A stretch of DNA of 64,000 nucleotides from the NCBI RefSeq assembly GCF_025145845.1, contig NZ_CP102253.1, positions 3,162,001-3,226,000 of the forward strand. The letters are read 5' to 3'. The position numbers and the translations under genes were made by a program. Under the pieces are notes generated by a model, which was not told the origin of the DNA, ran no database searches, and saw nothing but the letters and a program-made list of their open reading frames with translations. Every line of letters begins with the position of its first letter. The first letter of the stretch is position 1. Source of the stretch: Alistipes shahii WAL 8301. GTDB lineage: Bacteria; Bacteroidota; Bacteroidia; Bacteroidales; Rikenellaceae. Below, piece by piece: positions 8,081 through 15,853 of this stretch.

Positions 8081-8512
8081 TTAGTTGTTAGTACCTGTTT
8101 TTCTTCCGATTTGGAAAAGTGTTGTTTGTAATTCTTCGCTGTACGCCGGCCGGCTCTCGATAAGGTCGCCGTTCTCGTTGTAGTAGCCGACTTCGCGGGC
8201 TTCTTGGTCGATGAACTTAAAGCACCTTTCGGTAACAAATTCGGCTTTCTTCTTCAAACCGTCCAAGGTCTTTTTTCGCTCCGTCGTAAGGGGTTCCAAA
8301 CGGGCCTTAAAGTCCTTCATCGCGGCCGTCTTTTCTTCCTCGATGTCGTTAATTTCGATGTCCGTTTCCGAAAGGCTTTCTTTCATGCGGGCCAATTCTT
8401 CCGGGGTAAAAGGCTTCATATACCCCTTTTCTTCCACCGCGTCGCAGTTATCCATAAGGAAGGCTACGCGCTTCTTGCCTTGTTCAAGGTCTTTCCCTAA
8501 TTCTCTTTCCAT
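8081..8512 (-). CDS. Phage coiled-coil protein, 143 aa
   Basis: Not recognised. Almost entirely charged helix (ELARMKESLSETDIEINDIE, TTERKKTLDGLKKKAEFVTE), consistent with a coiled coil from ~35 to 105. Located between the HU gene and the 177-aa gene. No catalytic motif seen. Confidence 0.6.
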   Translation of the reverse strand: MERELGKDLEQGKKRVAFLMDNCDAVEEKGYMKPFTPEELARMKESLSETDIEINDIEEEKTAAMKDFKARLEPLTTERKKTLDGLKKKAEFVTERCFKFIDQEAREVGYYNENGDLIESRPAYSEELQTTLFQIGRKTGTNN

Positions 8513-8518
8513 GTTGCA

Positions 8519-9052
8519 TTATTTTTTGATTAAAAGAAAATCGTTATAAAGACCTTCGAACTGACGGCCCGCGTACGTGGCGAGTTCACGGGTTTTATAG
8601 CAAAGCCGGGAGCCGACAGTCGCCGTCGTATACGAAGCCGCGTAATTCGTAGACGCGTACGAAAAGCCGGCATGAGCGGGATTATACACGAACCAAGGCC
8701 AATATTTGTACTCGTTGCTATTGGCCCAATCCGGCCGCCAACCTTCGTTAAGGGCTTCGGCAATGGTCTTTAACTTGCGGTAGGCTATTTCGTCCTTGGT
8801 AAAGCCTAACTTCGCTAATACGGTTTCGTTCATCGGCTCAATGCCAAGCACAGCGCAAGCGTCCGCGTAGGTCTTTACGCGCTTGGTAATGTCCTTCGGG
8901 GCAACCATTTTTACGGCCTGTAATACGGTCGTATTAACCCCTAACTTCTCGGCCAATCGTTCGGCTTCCTTGCTGGCAGCCTGTTCGTTCTCGTGTTTGT
9001 ACGTCGGTGCGCCTTGGCCTTCGGCGTAAACCATAAAAAACTGCTTTTCCAT
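8519..9052 (-). CDS. Phage hypothetical protein, 177 aa
   Basis: The frame is open from 9127, but the ATG at 9052 (MEKQFFMVYAEGQGAPTY) is preferred: it lies 4 nt after the stop of the upstream gene, and the extra 25 N-terminal residues are low-quality sequence overlapping that gene. The C-terminal part is aromatic (KYWPWFVYNPAHAGFSYAST, RLCYKTRELATYAGRQFEGL), a tail I have seen in many Bacteroidota phage/plasmid proteins without a known function. Confidence 0.65.
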   Translation of the reverse strand: MEKQFFMVYAEGQGAPTYKHENEQAASKEAERLAEKLGVNTTVLQAVKMVAPKDITKRVKTYADACAVLGIEPMNETVLAKLGFTKDEIAYRKLKTIAEALNEGWRPDWANSNEYKYWPWFVYNPAHAGFSYASTNYAASYTTATVGSRLCYKTRELATYAGRQFEGLYNDFLLIKK

Positions 9053-9056
9053 TTTG

Positions 9057-9458
9057 TTATTTGTTAAAAAGTGAACTTTGTTTTTCTTCCCTCTTTTGCT
9101 CGTAAAGTATTCGCCTTTGTCGCGCAATACTCAACCGGACGGCCCTAATAGCGTCTTCACGCCCTTTTAGGCTTTCTTCGTACTCCAATAGTTCCGCTTC
9201 GCTTTGGGCGATAAAATACCCTTCGGAAGTGGCTATTAAGCCCGGTATAAGGTCGTTTGTCCTTATGTGGTTTATAATCTTCCTTACCCGTGCGTCGTTT
9301 AGTTTATAGGAACCTTTAAGGGTATTTACGATATGCTTGTTTGTAACGGCATTTTCGCGCCCTATTTTCGTCCTAAGCCCCCGTACGAGAAGCGGAAGAA
9401 GTACGCCCATTTCGTAATCGTTTAAGGGCTGCGTTTCTTGGTCAAATCCTTTAATCAT
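9057..9458 (-). CDS. Phage small protein, possible winged helix, 133 aa
   Basis: Residues ~35-90 (GRENAVTNKHIVNTLKGSYK, LNDARVRKIINHIRTNDLIP) read like a winged-helix DNA-binding fold, with a strand pair LIATSEGYFIA after the recognition helix. The C-terminal third is a charged helix. It is one base from the MBL-fold gene, suggesting a shared role in DNA processing; this is inference. Confidence 0.6.
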   Translation of the reverse strand: MIKGFDQETQPLNDYEMGVLLPLLVRGLRTKIGRENAVTNKHIVNTLKGSYKLNDARVRKIINHIRTNDLIPGLIATSEGYFIAQSEAELLEYEESLKGREDAIRAVRLSIARQRRILYEQKREEKQSSLFNK

Positions 9459-9459
9459 A

Positions 9460-10200
9460 TCAAAAGGGGGTTTTGTCGAAATTGATTATTAGCCCCGCTT
9501 CGGCTATATGTACGGTCTTACCGGTTGCGGCTCGCACTCCGGCCCGGAATTGTTCGGCGTTGCTGTTACCGTCGGAAAGGTGGATAAGAACAATATTATT
9601 TACCCCCTTTATATCGTTGGCTTGTAACGCCTGTACGCAATGGTCGTAGCTTAAATGCGATTTTAGCGTACGGTTCCGAACAACGGCGGGAATGCGCCCG
9701 GCCGCTATATTCGCGTCCAATAGGTCTAAGCGGTAATTACATTCTATCAATACGTTATTAAGTCCTGCAAACTTGCAAGGCAAGTAATAGGTATCGGTAG
9801 CGAATAGGATATTACCCGTTTCTTCGTGATTGATGAAGAACCCCAAAGGCTCGGCGGAATCGTGCTTAGTCCCGAAAGGAATAATTCGGAAACCGCCGAG
9901 GGTAAAAAGGGTTCCGGCTTTGCAAACATTCGCGCGGCGCGGGCCTTCTATTGGGGTGTTCTCAATTGTACCGGCCGAAGCGTAGACGGGTACGGTAGCT
10001 TTCAATACTTCGTTAATGTAGCCTGCGTGGTCTTTGTGTTCGTGGGTAATTAGGCAGCCTACAACCTTCGTTATATTGTAGTCTAACGCTTGCTTCACGC
10101 TGGCGAACCTTACGCCCGCTTCCAATAACAAGGCTTCGCGGTCGTTCTCCAATATGTAGCTATTTCCGTGGCTGCTACTGCCTAATACTTTTAGAACCAT
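9460..10200 (-). CDS. MBL-fold metallohydrolase, phage nuclease-like
   Basis: 246-aa metallo-beta-lactamase-fold protein resembling YycJ/WalJ exonucleases. Motif 1 (GSSSHGNSYILEND) and the metal-binding THEHKDHAG (HxHxDH, residues ~52-60) are clear, further ligands are likely in FATDTYYLPC and LKSHLSYDHC, and IVLIHLSDGNSN gives the late His/Asp pair. It lies between a winged-helix-like gene and the RecT-like gene, where phages often carry an exonuclease. A 5' exonuclease partner for RecT is therefore a plausible role, not shown by sequence alone. Confidence 0.82.
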   Translation of the reverse strand: MVLKVLGSSSHGNSYILENDREALLLEAGVRFASVKQALDYNITKVVGCLITHEHKDHAGYINEVLKATVPVYASAGTIENTPIEGPRRANVCKAGTLFTLGGFRIIPFGTKHDSAEPLGFFINHEETGNILFATDTYYLPCKFAGLNNVLIECNYRLDLLDANIAAGRIPAVVRNRTLKSHLSYDHCVQALQANDIKGVNNIVLIHLSDGNSNAEQFRAGVRAATGKTVHIAEAGLIINFDKTPF

Positions 10201-10205
10201 TGTAA

Positions 10206-10436
10206 CTACGCTTCTACGATTTTGCGAAATGCTTTACGCTTCCTTTTTAGCGGAAGGTTCCGGCCGATGAAGTCCATAGCCGTAGCGAATTTGCCCGAAA
10301 ATCGAATAAGGGCTTTGTCTTGCTGGGCTACGCTCTGTTCGTTCTCCTTCGCCATGTCCGCCGCTTTGTTAATCCGGGCGTTCATTGCGTCGATGTCCTT
10401 TGCCGTCAGAATGGCAATACCAAAAATTACTTTCAT
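10206..10436 (-). CDS. Phage hypothetical protein, 76 aa
   Basis: The ATG at 10436 (MKVIFGIAILTAKDI) is chosen because it lies 1 nt after the RecT-like stop; a longer reading from 10499 would overlap that gene by 62 nt. Mostly charged helix ending in a basic tail (LPLKRKRKAFRKIVEA). Function unknown; its position suggests an accessory of the recombination module. Confidence 0.6.
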   Translation of the reverse strand: MKVIFGIAILTAKDIDAMNARINKAADMAKENEQSVAQQDKALIRFSGKFATAMDFIGRNLPLKRKRKAFRKIVEA

Positions 10437-10437
10437 A

Positions 10438-11223
10438 TTAGAATCCAGGTGTTTTAAGTGGCTGTTTGGTTCCGTTCGTTTCTGCTTGGCCGAAATCAAG
10501 TGTTCCGCCGGTATTGGCGTTATTCTGTATTTCGGTTTCTACCTCGTGGGTAACGTCCTTATATTCCACGTCTTCAACGGGGCCGCTTTGTTCATCAGCG
10601 TCGCCGAAGTCGCAACCGGTTATATACTCGTAAAGGGCTTTTTTGGCGCGTCGTTCGGCTTTACCCCGGATTTGGTCGGGGCTGCTGTAATCGTCCTTCT
10701 TCACGGTTGCCACTATTCCGAAGCTGTTTTTTTCTCCGTTGTACGTGTAGCTGATTTTGCAAGGCACCTCCGCAAATCCGGCGGTTTGGCCTTTGTCAAA
10801 TGATACGTCGATGAAGTATTTTACGCCGAGTTTCCGAAGAAGGGCCGTATAGCCTTCCTTGGTCGGGTACATTCGTTCGGCAATAATATTAAATTGGTTG
10901 CCGGTCGGAAGAAGCCCGATACTTACCGCGTCTATAATCGCGTCCCGAACAACCGGGATAGTATAAAGCGGTTGTACCGTCCCGTTTTTACGCGGCCGCC
11001 CGTTACGGTCGGTAAGAAAGCCTACCTTCGTGTTCATAAGCGGCATAAATACACGCTCCATTACTTCGTCGGAAAGAGCTTCGCGCAAAAGGGCAATTAC
11101 GTTTACGGCAGTAAATGCCGCGCCGAAGTTGTTTACAATCTGCAAGGCCGAAGCGTCCTTACAGGCAAGTTCAAATTTCCGCTTTGCTTCGTCAATTACG
11201 GTTAATCCTTTTTCTTCTGCCAT
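10438..11223 (-). CDS. RecT-like single-strand annealing protein
   Basis: 261 aa. The core has RecT-family features: an early IVNNFGAAFTAVNVIALLRE region, LYTIPVVRDAIIDAVSIGLL, QFNIIAERMYPTKEGYTALL, SYTYNGEK and the diagnostic DQIRGKAERRAKKALYEYIT near residue 200. The acidic, low-complexity C terminus (~215-261) matches the variable tail of these proteins. It would anneal complementary strands in phage recombination together with SSB and a nuclease. Family assignment is by pattern recognition; a profile search would settle it. Confidence 0.8.
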   Translation of the reverse strand: MAEEKGLTVIDEAKRKFELACKDASALQIVNNFGAAFTAVNVIALLREALSDEVMERVFMPLMNTKVGFLTDRNGRPRKNGTVQPLYTIPVVRDAIIDAVSIGLLPTGNQFNIIAERMYPTKEGYTALLRKLGVKYFIDVSFDKGQTAGFAEVPCKISYTYNGEKNSFGIVATVKKDDYSSPDQIRGKAERRAKKALYEYITGCDFGDADEQSGPVEDVEYKDVTHEVETEIQNNANTGGTLDFGQAETNGTKQPLKTPGF

Positions 11224-11245
11224 AACTCATAATTTTTATAGGTTG

Positions 11246-11548
11246 TTATTCGTTTTCAAGAAGTCGGCTTAACTTCTTCAAGGTCGCTAATTCCATAGCT
11301 TCGGCAGCAAGCGGCGCGGTTTGTTTTTCGGTGAAGAAATTCGCCAACCCCTTTATTACTTGCCCACCGTTACCGCCTACTGCTATTACGCCCTGCACAT
11401 TCTCGCTTTCGCCGTCCTTATTGTCCTTAACGTCCGTGCCGATAAGGATAAAGGCCCGGCCTTCGTTGTCTTTTACCGCCTGCGTAAGCGTTTCGGCGAT
11501 TTGCTCCAACTGCTGCGCGAACTCGCGCTTTTCTTTGTTCTCGTTCAT
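11246..11548 (-). CDS. Phage hypothetical protein, 100 aa
   Basis: Not recognised. N-terminal charged helix (MNENKEKREFAQQLEQIAET), central strand pair AFILIGTDVKDN, VIAVGGNGGQVI, and a helical C terminus. It lies between the SbcC-like ATPase and the RecT-like gene, 11 and 22 nt away. Confidence 0.6.
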   Translation of the reverse strand: MNENKEKREFAQQLEQIAETLTQAVKDNEGRAFILIGTDVKDNKDGESENVQGVIAVGGNGGQVIKGLANFFTEKQTAPLAAEAMELATLKKLSRLLENE

Positions 11549-11559
11549 AACTTTAATTT

Positions 11560-13599
11560 TTATAAGTGGTTAATGGTTAATTCTCTGTCGGTGGTTACAA
11601 CCAATTTTACAAGCTGGGAAGCAACCGGGAATAGTTGGTTTACGCTTTCGGCGTTGTCGATGAATACCGGTGCGCTTACCCCGTGATACAGGCAAAGCGT
11701 GTTAATGATGTCAAGCCCGGCGTTTATCTTTCCGGCAGTATTGAGGTCTGCGTACTTAACCCCGTCTACCATTGCGATACAAGTAGGGGTTTCGCCGCCA
11801 TTTAGCTGGGCTTCGAACATTCGGAAGCGGACGGTTTGGAACTTACTATTTACCCGGCGTTCTACTTCGTCCATTCGGGCCTTATTAAGTTCGTCTATCG
11901 TAAATTCCTGCTTTTCTAAGTCTGCTTGCTGCTGGGCTAATTCCTTTTCCCGCGCCAATATTTCGGCCTTCTTTGCGGCGTTCTTTTCAATGGTAGCCCG
12001 AATATTTAGCTTTTGTTTTACTTCGTCCAAAAGGGCCGTAAGTTCCCGTTTCTTGGCGGTAAGCTCGGTAGTATCGGCCGCCGGTATATCCGAAATGGTA
12101 GCGGATATTTCGGCTATCCGGGCTTCTATCTCCTTCCATTCGGGTAAGTCTTCGGGGATAATGTCGGTAGATACGGTTACTTCCGGGTTGGCGGCTATTT
12201 CCGCTTCCAAGTCCTGTAACTTCTTCGCGTATTCGGCTTTCTTGGCGGCGATAACTTCCATACGTTCGGAAAGTTGGGCTTCCAATTCCTGTAACCGGGC
12301 TTTCTTTTCGGCTATTCGCTGGTTTAGCGTTTTGCCTTCTTCGGTAATCCGGGTAAGGTCGCGGGTCTTGGCTTCGTCGAATTTGGCCCGCGCCTTCTCT
12401 TTGGCAATAGCGTCCATACGCAAAACGCTTGCGTCCGAGCATAAGGTTTCGTATATCGGGCAAATAAGGCCGTCGGTACTTACTTTGTATTCTTCGGCGT
12501 TCCGCGTATTCCATTCTTCGCGCTTGGCTTCCACCTTGGCGGATAAGCCCGCTATTTCGGAAGTAAGGGTTTTAATAGTATAGCGAATATCGGAAAGGCC
12601 GTTTTCCGAAGCGGTATTATAATTTTCTGCTTCCCGCTTGGTTATTTCGTAGCTGGTCTTAACCTCGTTACGTTTGGCATTCTTCTCGTAGCCTTCCTTT
12701 TGGGCCGCCTGCCTTGCCCGAAAAATTATATCTTGCTGCTGGTTCCGAAGGTCGTTAATCGCTTTGCGTTTTCCCTGCACCCCTTCGTAGTGTTTGCGGG
12801 CCGTTTCTGCAACGTCCGTAATAGCCGTTTCCACTTCTTCCAATTCGGCGGATAAGCGTACCTTTTCGGCTTCCAAGGCTTCGTAATCCGGTGCTTCGGG
12901 CGTAACGCTGTCTATTGCGTTAATCTCGATAGGGCATTTCCCCAAACCTTCCTTAATCCGGCTTTTGCGGTAGGCTATTTCTTGCTTGAACTCCGCCAAA
13001 TCTTTACCGGAAAGCAGCGAAAGGATAGCCGCAAAATCGGCGCGACCGGCGGCCACTTCTTCGTATGTTACACCCCCGGCAATGCGTAGCAATATTTCGC
13101 GCTGGGTCTTCCAATCCAACGAAGGGAAGTAAGCCGGGTTCGTAATTAACTTAAAAAGTTGTTCTTCGGTTATGGCCGTTACTTTCTCTTGGAACGCTCC
13201 CGCCTTAATTTCTACGCCATTGCAGAAGTAATGCGTAGTATTTCCTTTAAGTTCTACTTCGGCCTTGCCGCGCGGTTTTACCCAATCTTCCGTAAGGGTG
13301 CGGGTAAGGGCTACTTCTTCGCCGTTTACGTCTAAAACCGCCGTTACGGAATGTTCCAATTTAAGTATAGGGTTCCCGTCCGGGCCGACCGTCTTAACGG
13401 TAAATGCGCCTTTCCCGCTATCCGTACGGTCGTTACTGTCTTTGCCGAAAAGCACCCAAGTAAAAGCGTCGAAAACGGTGCTTTTACCCGTCGCGTTTGC
13501 GCCGGCAATGGTGGTTACTTCGCCGAATTTTACGGCCAAGTCCCTAATACCCTTAAAGTTTTTAAGGGTCAATTCTTTTAATGTTACCTTCTTGCTCAT
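11560..13599 (-). CDS. SbcC/Rad50-like SMC-type ATPase
   Basis: 679 aa. Walker A GANATGKST is at residues 33-41 after LTLKNFKGIRDLAVKFGE, the start typical of RecF/SbcC/Rad50 heads. Two long charged coiled-coil arms (~220-360 and ~400-590) flank a hook-like DGLICPIYETLCSD with two Cys six residues apart. The C-terminal head has APVFIDNAESVNQLFPV (Walker-B-like, with Asn-Ala in place of a canonical acidic pair) and KLVVTTDREL. Rad50-like proteins tether and process DNA ends with an Mre11-type nuclease; none is visible, so the MBL-fold protein or a gene to the left may serve. Confidence 0.88.
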   Translation of the reverse strand: MSKKVTLKELTLKNFKGIRDLAVKFGEVTTIAGANATGKSTVFDAFTWVLFGKDSNDRTDSGKGAFTVKTVGPDGNPILKLEHSVTAVLDVNGEEVALTRTLTEDWVKPRGKAEVELKGNTTHYFCNGVEIKAGAFQEKVTAITEEQLFKLITNPAYFPSLDWKTQREILLRIAGGVTYEEVAAGRADFAAILSLLSGKDLAEFKQEIAYRKSRIKEGLGKCPIEINAIDSVTPEAPDYEALEAEKVRLSAELEEVETAITDVAETARKHYEGVQGKRKAINDLRNQQQDIIFRARQAAQKEGYEKNAKRNEVKTSYEITKREAENYNTASENGLSDIRYTIKTLTSEIAGLSAKVEAKREEWNTRNAEEYKVSTDGLICPIYETLCSDASVLRMDAIAKEKARAKFDEAKTRDLTRITEEGKTLNQRIAEKKARLQELEAQLSERMEVIAAKKAEYAKKLQDLEAEIAANPEVTVSTDIIPEDLPEWKEIEARIAEISATISDIPAADTTELTAKKRELTALLDEVKQKLNIRATIEKNAAKKAEILAREKELAQQQADLEKQEFTIDELNKARMDEVERRVNSKFQTVRFRMFEAQLNGGETPTCIAMVDGVKYADLNTAGKINAGLDIINTLCLYHGVSAPVFIDNAESVNQLFPVASQLVKLVVTTDRELTINHL

Positions 13600-13605
13600 A
13601 ACAAG

Positions 13606-13911
13606 TTATTTATTTCGGTTGTTACTTTTCTTTGCTCGCTTTGCGGCCAACTCTAAGGCTTTTTCCGCATCTACTATTATCAACCTTCCGACCTGCCTAT
13701 ATGCGCCGTCGATTAATCCGCTTTGCTTTATGCGGCTGGCGGTAGTCTTGGAACATTTGAATAGTTCGGCAATCCCGGCCCGGCCGTAGACGTACTTTTT
13801 ATTTGGGTCTTTGGTAACGTCTACTTCTATCCGGGGGCTTTGTCCTTTCCCTATTAGTTCCAATAATTCCCCCGCCGTAAGGTCTATAAGTCTTGTATTT
13901 AAGTCTGCCAT
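13606..13911 (-). CDS. Small HTH protein, DUF3853-like
   Basis: 101 aa. After LTAGELLELIGKG, residues ~40-85 (YVYGRAGIAELFKCSKTTAS, RIKQSGLIDGAYRQVGRLII) form an excisionase/MerR-like winged HTH, as in DUF3853 proteins of Bacteroidota mobile elements. The basic tail AAKRAKKSNNRNK supports DNA binding. It could be a directionality factor or an early regulator; there is no direct evidence for either. Confidence 0.72.
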   Translation of the reverse strand: MADLNTRLIDLTAGELLELIGKGQSPRIEVDVTKDPNKKYVYGRAGIAELFKCSKTTASRIKQSGLIDGAYRQVGRLIIVDAEKALELAAKRAKKSNNRNK

Positions 13912-13913
13912 AC

Positions 13914-14120
13914 CTAACTGTCTTGCGGGTCTTCCGGTGGTGGGACCCGTTTTATAATGCGGGCGGCATTAGCGAAGTTGGCAACCTCTAAAAACAAGAA
14001 CCAAAACGGGGCTTCCGCCGTGCTTGCAAGAAGGCAAAACGATATAACGAAATACCATACTATCGCCTTCTGTTTTAGCGTCAATCCCGAAAGGGACAAT
14101 TCTTTAATTAGTTGCTTCAT
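13914..14120 (-). CDS. Small membrane protein, 68 aa
   Basis: Contains one long or two short hydrophobic segments (AIVWYFVISFCLLASTAE, APFWFLFLEVANFANAA) and little else. Function unknown. Placement at the promoter-proximal end of the early operon could fit an exclusion or lysogenic-conversion membrane protein, but nothing in the sequence shows that. Confidence 0.5.
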   Translation of the reverse strand: MKQLIKELSLSGLTLKQKAIVWYFVISFCLLASTAEAPFWFLFLEVANFANAARIIKRVPPPEDPQDS

Positions 14121-14132
14121 AGCCTTTGCCTT

Positions 14133-14540
14133 TTATAGTTCCCAAAAATCTAATTCGTATTCCTGCCGTCTTCCGGTTCTTCGTGTCGCTGTACGTTCGG
14201 CAGCCTTGCGGCTTCTGAACAGTCGGTAGGTGTCGCCTTGGGCGTACAATTCATGCGGTAGAATAATCGCAAGGAAGAAGCAGGCTATAATTGTCCGTTT
14301 TATAGGGGATAGGTCGAAAGAAACGCCGCAATGTGTGCAGAACCACCATACGCAAAGCTCCGTAGCCTTCTGTATTCCTATCTTGCTATAAATATTTCGC
14401 GCGGTATTCTCAACCGTTCGGGGCGAAATAGAAAGCCTGTCGGCCACTTCCTTTTTTGCGGCTCCCCAAGCCAACAATTCGGCTATTTGGGTTTCTCGCT
14501 GCGTTAGTCCTGCTTCGGCTCTCATTTCTATTTTCCCCAA
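14133..14540 (-). CDS. LuxR-type HTH protein with C-terminal hydrophobic segment
   Basis: 135 aa. Residues ~10-65 (LTQRETQIAELLAWGAAKKE, VADRLSISPRTVENTARNIY) are a canonical LuxR/GerE helix-turn-helix. After two Cys (CTHCG) comes a hydrophobic segment (TIIACFFLAIILPHELYAQG) and a basic tail. An HTH placed N-terminally, followed by a potential membrane span, is the reverse of the usual LuxR layout, so this may be a membrane-tethered regulator. It overlaps the next upstream gene by 13 nt. Confidence 0.75.
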   Translation of the reverse strand: MGKIEMRAEAGLTQRETQIAELLAWGAAKKEVADRLSISPRTVENTARNIYSKIGIQKATELCVWWFCTHCGVSFDLSPIKRTIIACFFLAIILPHELYAQGDTYRLFRSRKAAERTATRRTGRRQEYELDFWEL

Positions 14541-14758
14541 ATGTTTGTAGTAACGCCGTACTTCCTAAATACCAATTCGACGGCGACGGCTTGGCTTGCC
14601 TTGGGTTCGATACGTCCGAACTTGTAAGCCGCGAAAGTGTTGCGGTTGTTAATCCCCAACGCCTGCCAAAGCTCCTTAGTGGCGGCCTCTACGTCAATTT
14701 GTCGAAGCTGCATAAAGCCGGCGTTAAATCCTTCTTTGTAAATTGTCGTTTCGCTCAT
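14528..14758 (-). CDS. Phage small HTH-like protein, 76 aa
   Basis: Reads like a lambda-repressor-type DNA-binding domain with degenerate signature (ATKELWQALGINNRNTFAAY, KFGRIEPKASQAVAVELVFR). Short, without dimerisation domain. It is among the first genes of the leftward operon, where a Cro-like or activator protein would be expected. Overlaps its neighbours by 4 and 13 nt. Confidence 0.6.
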   Translation of the reverse strand: MSETTIYKEGFNAGFMQLRQIDVEAATKELWQALGINNRNTFAAYKFGRIEPKASQAVAVELVFRKYGVTTNIWGK

Positions 14759-15045
14759 TTCTCAATATTGTTAAGTATGTATTCAATTGCTTGTTTATGG
14801 GAAGCAAAGCTATTCCCGTCGAACTCGAAGGTTTCCGAATAGGGGCCGCCGGCAACCTTGAAGGTGCGCGTTCCCTCGTAGGTCTTCCCGTTAATCGTAA
14901 AGGTTAGTTTTGAAACTGTTACCCTTTCCGTAACCCGTCCCCAAGGCTTTTTTACCTCGGTATTGCTTAGCGAAATAGTTTCGCCTACCGCGTACGAAAA
15001 TTCTATACGCCTTGCTTTGCCATTAACTATTGCTGTCTTTTTCAT
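14755..15045 (-). CDS. Phage hypothetical protein, 96 aa
   Basis: Not recognised. Beta-rich (IEFSYAVGETISLSN, KLTFTINGKTYEGTRTFKV) with a short helical end. It has a 4-nt ATGA overlap with the HTH-like gene and follows the first gene of the operon by 3 nt. Confidence 0.55.
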   Translation of the reverse strand: MKKTAIVNGKARRIEFSYAVGETISLSNTEVKKPWGRVTERVTVSKLTFTINGKTYEGTRTFKVAGGPYSETFEFDGNSFASHKQAIEYILNNIEK

Positions 15046-15048
15046 CTT

Positions 15049-15273
15049 CTATTTGAAATATAGTGTTACTTGTAATCCTCTGCGTAGGCAACATTTTACG
15101 CTGTCTTTCTTGCTGTTAAGTGCGCGGGTAATGAATTTTTCGGTAAGCTCTACACCGATTAACCCCACCAAGCCGGAAACCCCTACAAGGCGGTTTATCC
15201 TTCTGTTTTCGCTGTCTACTCCGTAAACTTTCAAAAGGAAGTTTCGGTTAATAAATGTCGTATCGTACTTCAT
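15049..15273 (-). CDS. Phage hypothetical protein, first leftward gene, 74 aa
   Basis: Not recognised. Contains FLLKVYGVDSENRRINRLVG and a hydrophobic stretch VSGLVGLIGVEL. It is the first gene downstream of the leftward promoter at 15376-15407, so it should be expressed early on induction. The leader between predicted start site and ATG is about 95 nt. Confidence 0.5.
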   Translation of the reverse strand: MKYDTTFINRNFLLKVYGVDSENRRINRLVGVSGLVGLIGVELTEKFITRALNSKKDSVKCCLRRGLQVTLYFK

Positions 15274-15321
15274 AATTCATTGTCGCTTAAATTGCTTAGG
15301 TATTTTTTGCTATGCCGCTTA

Positions 15322-15353
15322 TTTGCTCGGAGCGTATTATTATTATACCTTTG
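15322..15353 (+). promoter_or_regulatory. Rightward promoter for the repressor
   Basis: A -33 TTTG (15322-15325), a 20-nt spacer and a -7 TACCTTTG (15346-15353) match the Bacteroidota sigma-ABfr pattern. Transcription would start near 15360 and read into the XRE repressor at 15464. Confidence 0.75.
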
Positions 15354-15370
15354 CAATCGTATCGGTTACA

Positions 15371-15391
15371 CAATGCAAATATATAGCATTG
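15371..15391. promoter_or_regulatory. Palindromic operator over the leftward -7 box
   Basis: A perfect inverted repeat CAATGC-N9-GCATTG whose 9-nt centre is the leftward -7 element, so a bound dimer would block leftward transcription. The right half lies within AGCATTGCAGTAC (15385-15397), which recurs at 15854-15866 just after the repressor stop. Likely target of the adjacent repressor. Confidence 0.65.
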
Positions 15392-15407
15392 CAGTACAAC
15401 AAGCAAA
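15376..15407 (-). promoter_or_regulatory. Leftward early-operon promoter
   Basis: On the minus strand: -33 TTTG (15407-15404), a 20-nt spacer, -7 TATATTTG (15383-15376). It faces the rightward promoter, so the two transcripts would overlap by several tens of bases. The -33 box lies in a second inverted repeat, AGCAAA-TT-TTTGCT (15402-15415). Confidence 0.75.
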
Positions 15408-15463
15408 TTTTTGCTATACAAAAAGCGAAAAATATTTTTTGAAACCTTCTAAAATCGTGTTAT

Positions 15464-15853
15464 ATGGGTGTAAAAGAAAGACTTAGGGAGTATATCAAAA
15501 CCCTAAATATTAGTGAACGGGAATTTTGTAGGCAAATAGGCGTTTCGTCGTCTTATGTCAATAATATACGCCAATCTATACAGCCCGATAAGATGAAGGC
15601 TATCGGCGAAAAATTCCCGGAGCTTAATCCCATGTGGTTACTTACCGGCGACGGCACAATGCGGAACGGAGATAATACAAACCGCATTTCGGGAAATAAC
15701 AACACCGCCGTTGCCGGCAACGGGAACCAAGTTACAACTAACGATATTGCGGGTTTGATTGAACTGCAAAAAGGCTATCAAGAAATGATAAAAGAAAAGG
15801 ATAGCCAAATAGCCCGACTTATATCTGTAATTGAAAAGCTAAGCGAAAAATAA
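15464..15853 (+). CDS. XRE-family phage repressor
   Basis: 129 aa. An N-terminal helix-turn-helix (residues ~4-60: LREYIKTLNISEREFCRQIG, VSSSYVNNIRQSIQPDKMKA) is followed by NPMWLLTGDGTM, a sequence characteristic of Bacteroidota phage repressors. A Gly/Asn-rich linker (~70-95) leads to a C-terminal coiled coil (GYQEMIKEKDSQIARLISVI) that would dimerise. There is no LexA-like protease domain, so induction is not by classical RecA-stimulated self-cleavage. It is divergent from the early operon, with the face-to-face promoters and palindromes in the gap. Confidence 0.88.
   Translation: MGVKERLREYIKTLNISEREFCRQIGVSSSYVNNIRQSIQPDKMKAIGEKFPELNPMWLLTGDGTMRNGDNTNRISGNNNTAVAGNGNQVTTNDIAGLIELQKGYQEMIKEKDSQIARLISVIEKLSEK

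Noticed and set aside
11560..13599. Defence-system ATPase (Gabija/Septu-like)
   Set aside because: The neighbouring SSB and RecT-like genes and head/hook organisation fit a recombination ATPase better; no partner nuclease of a defence system is adjacent.
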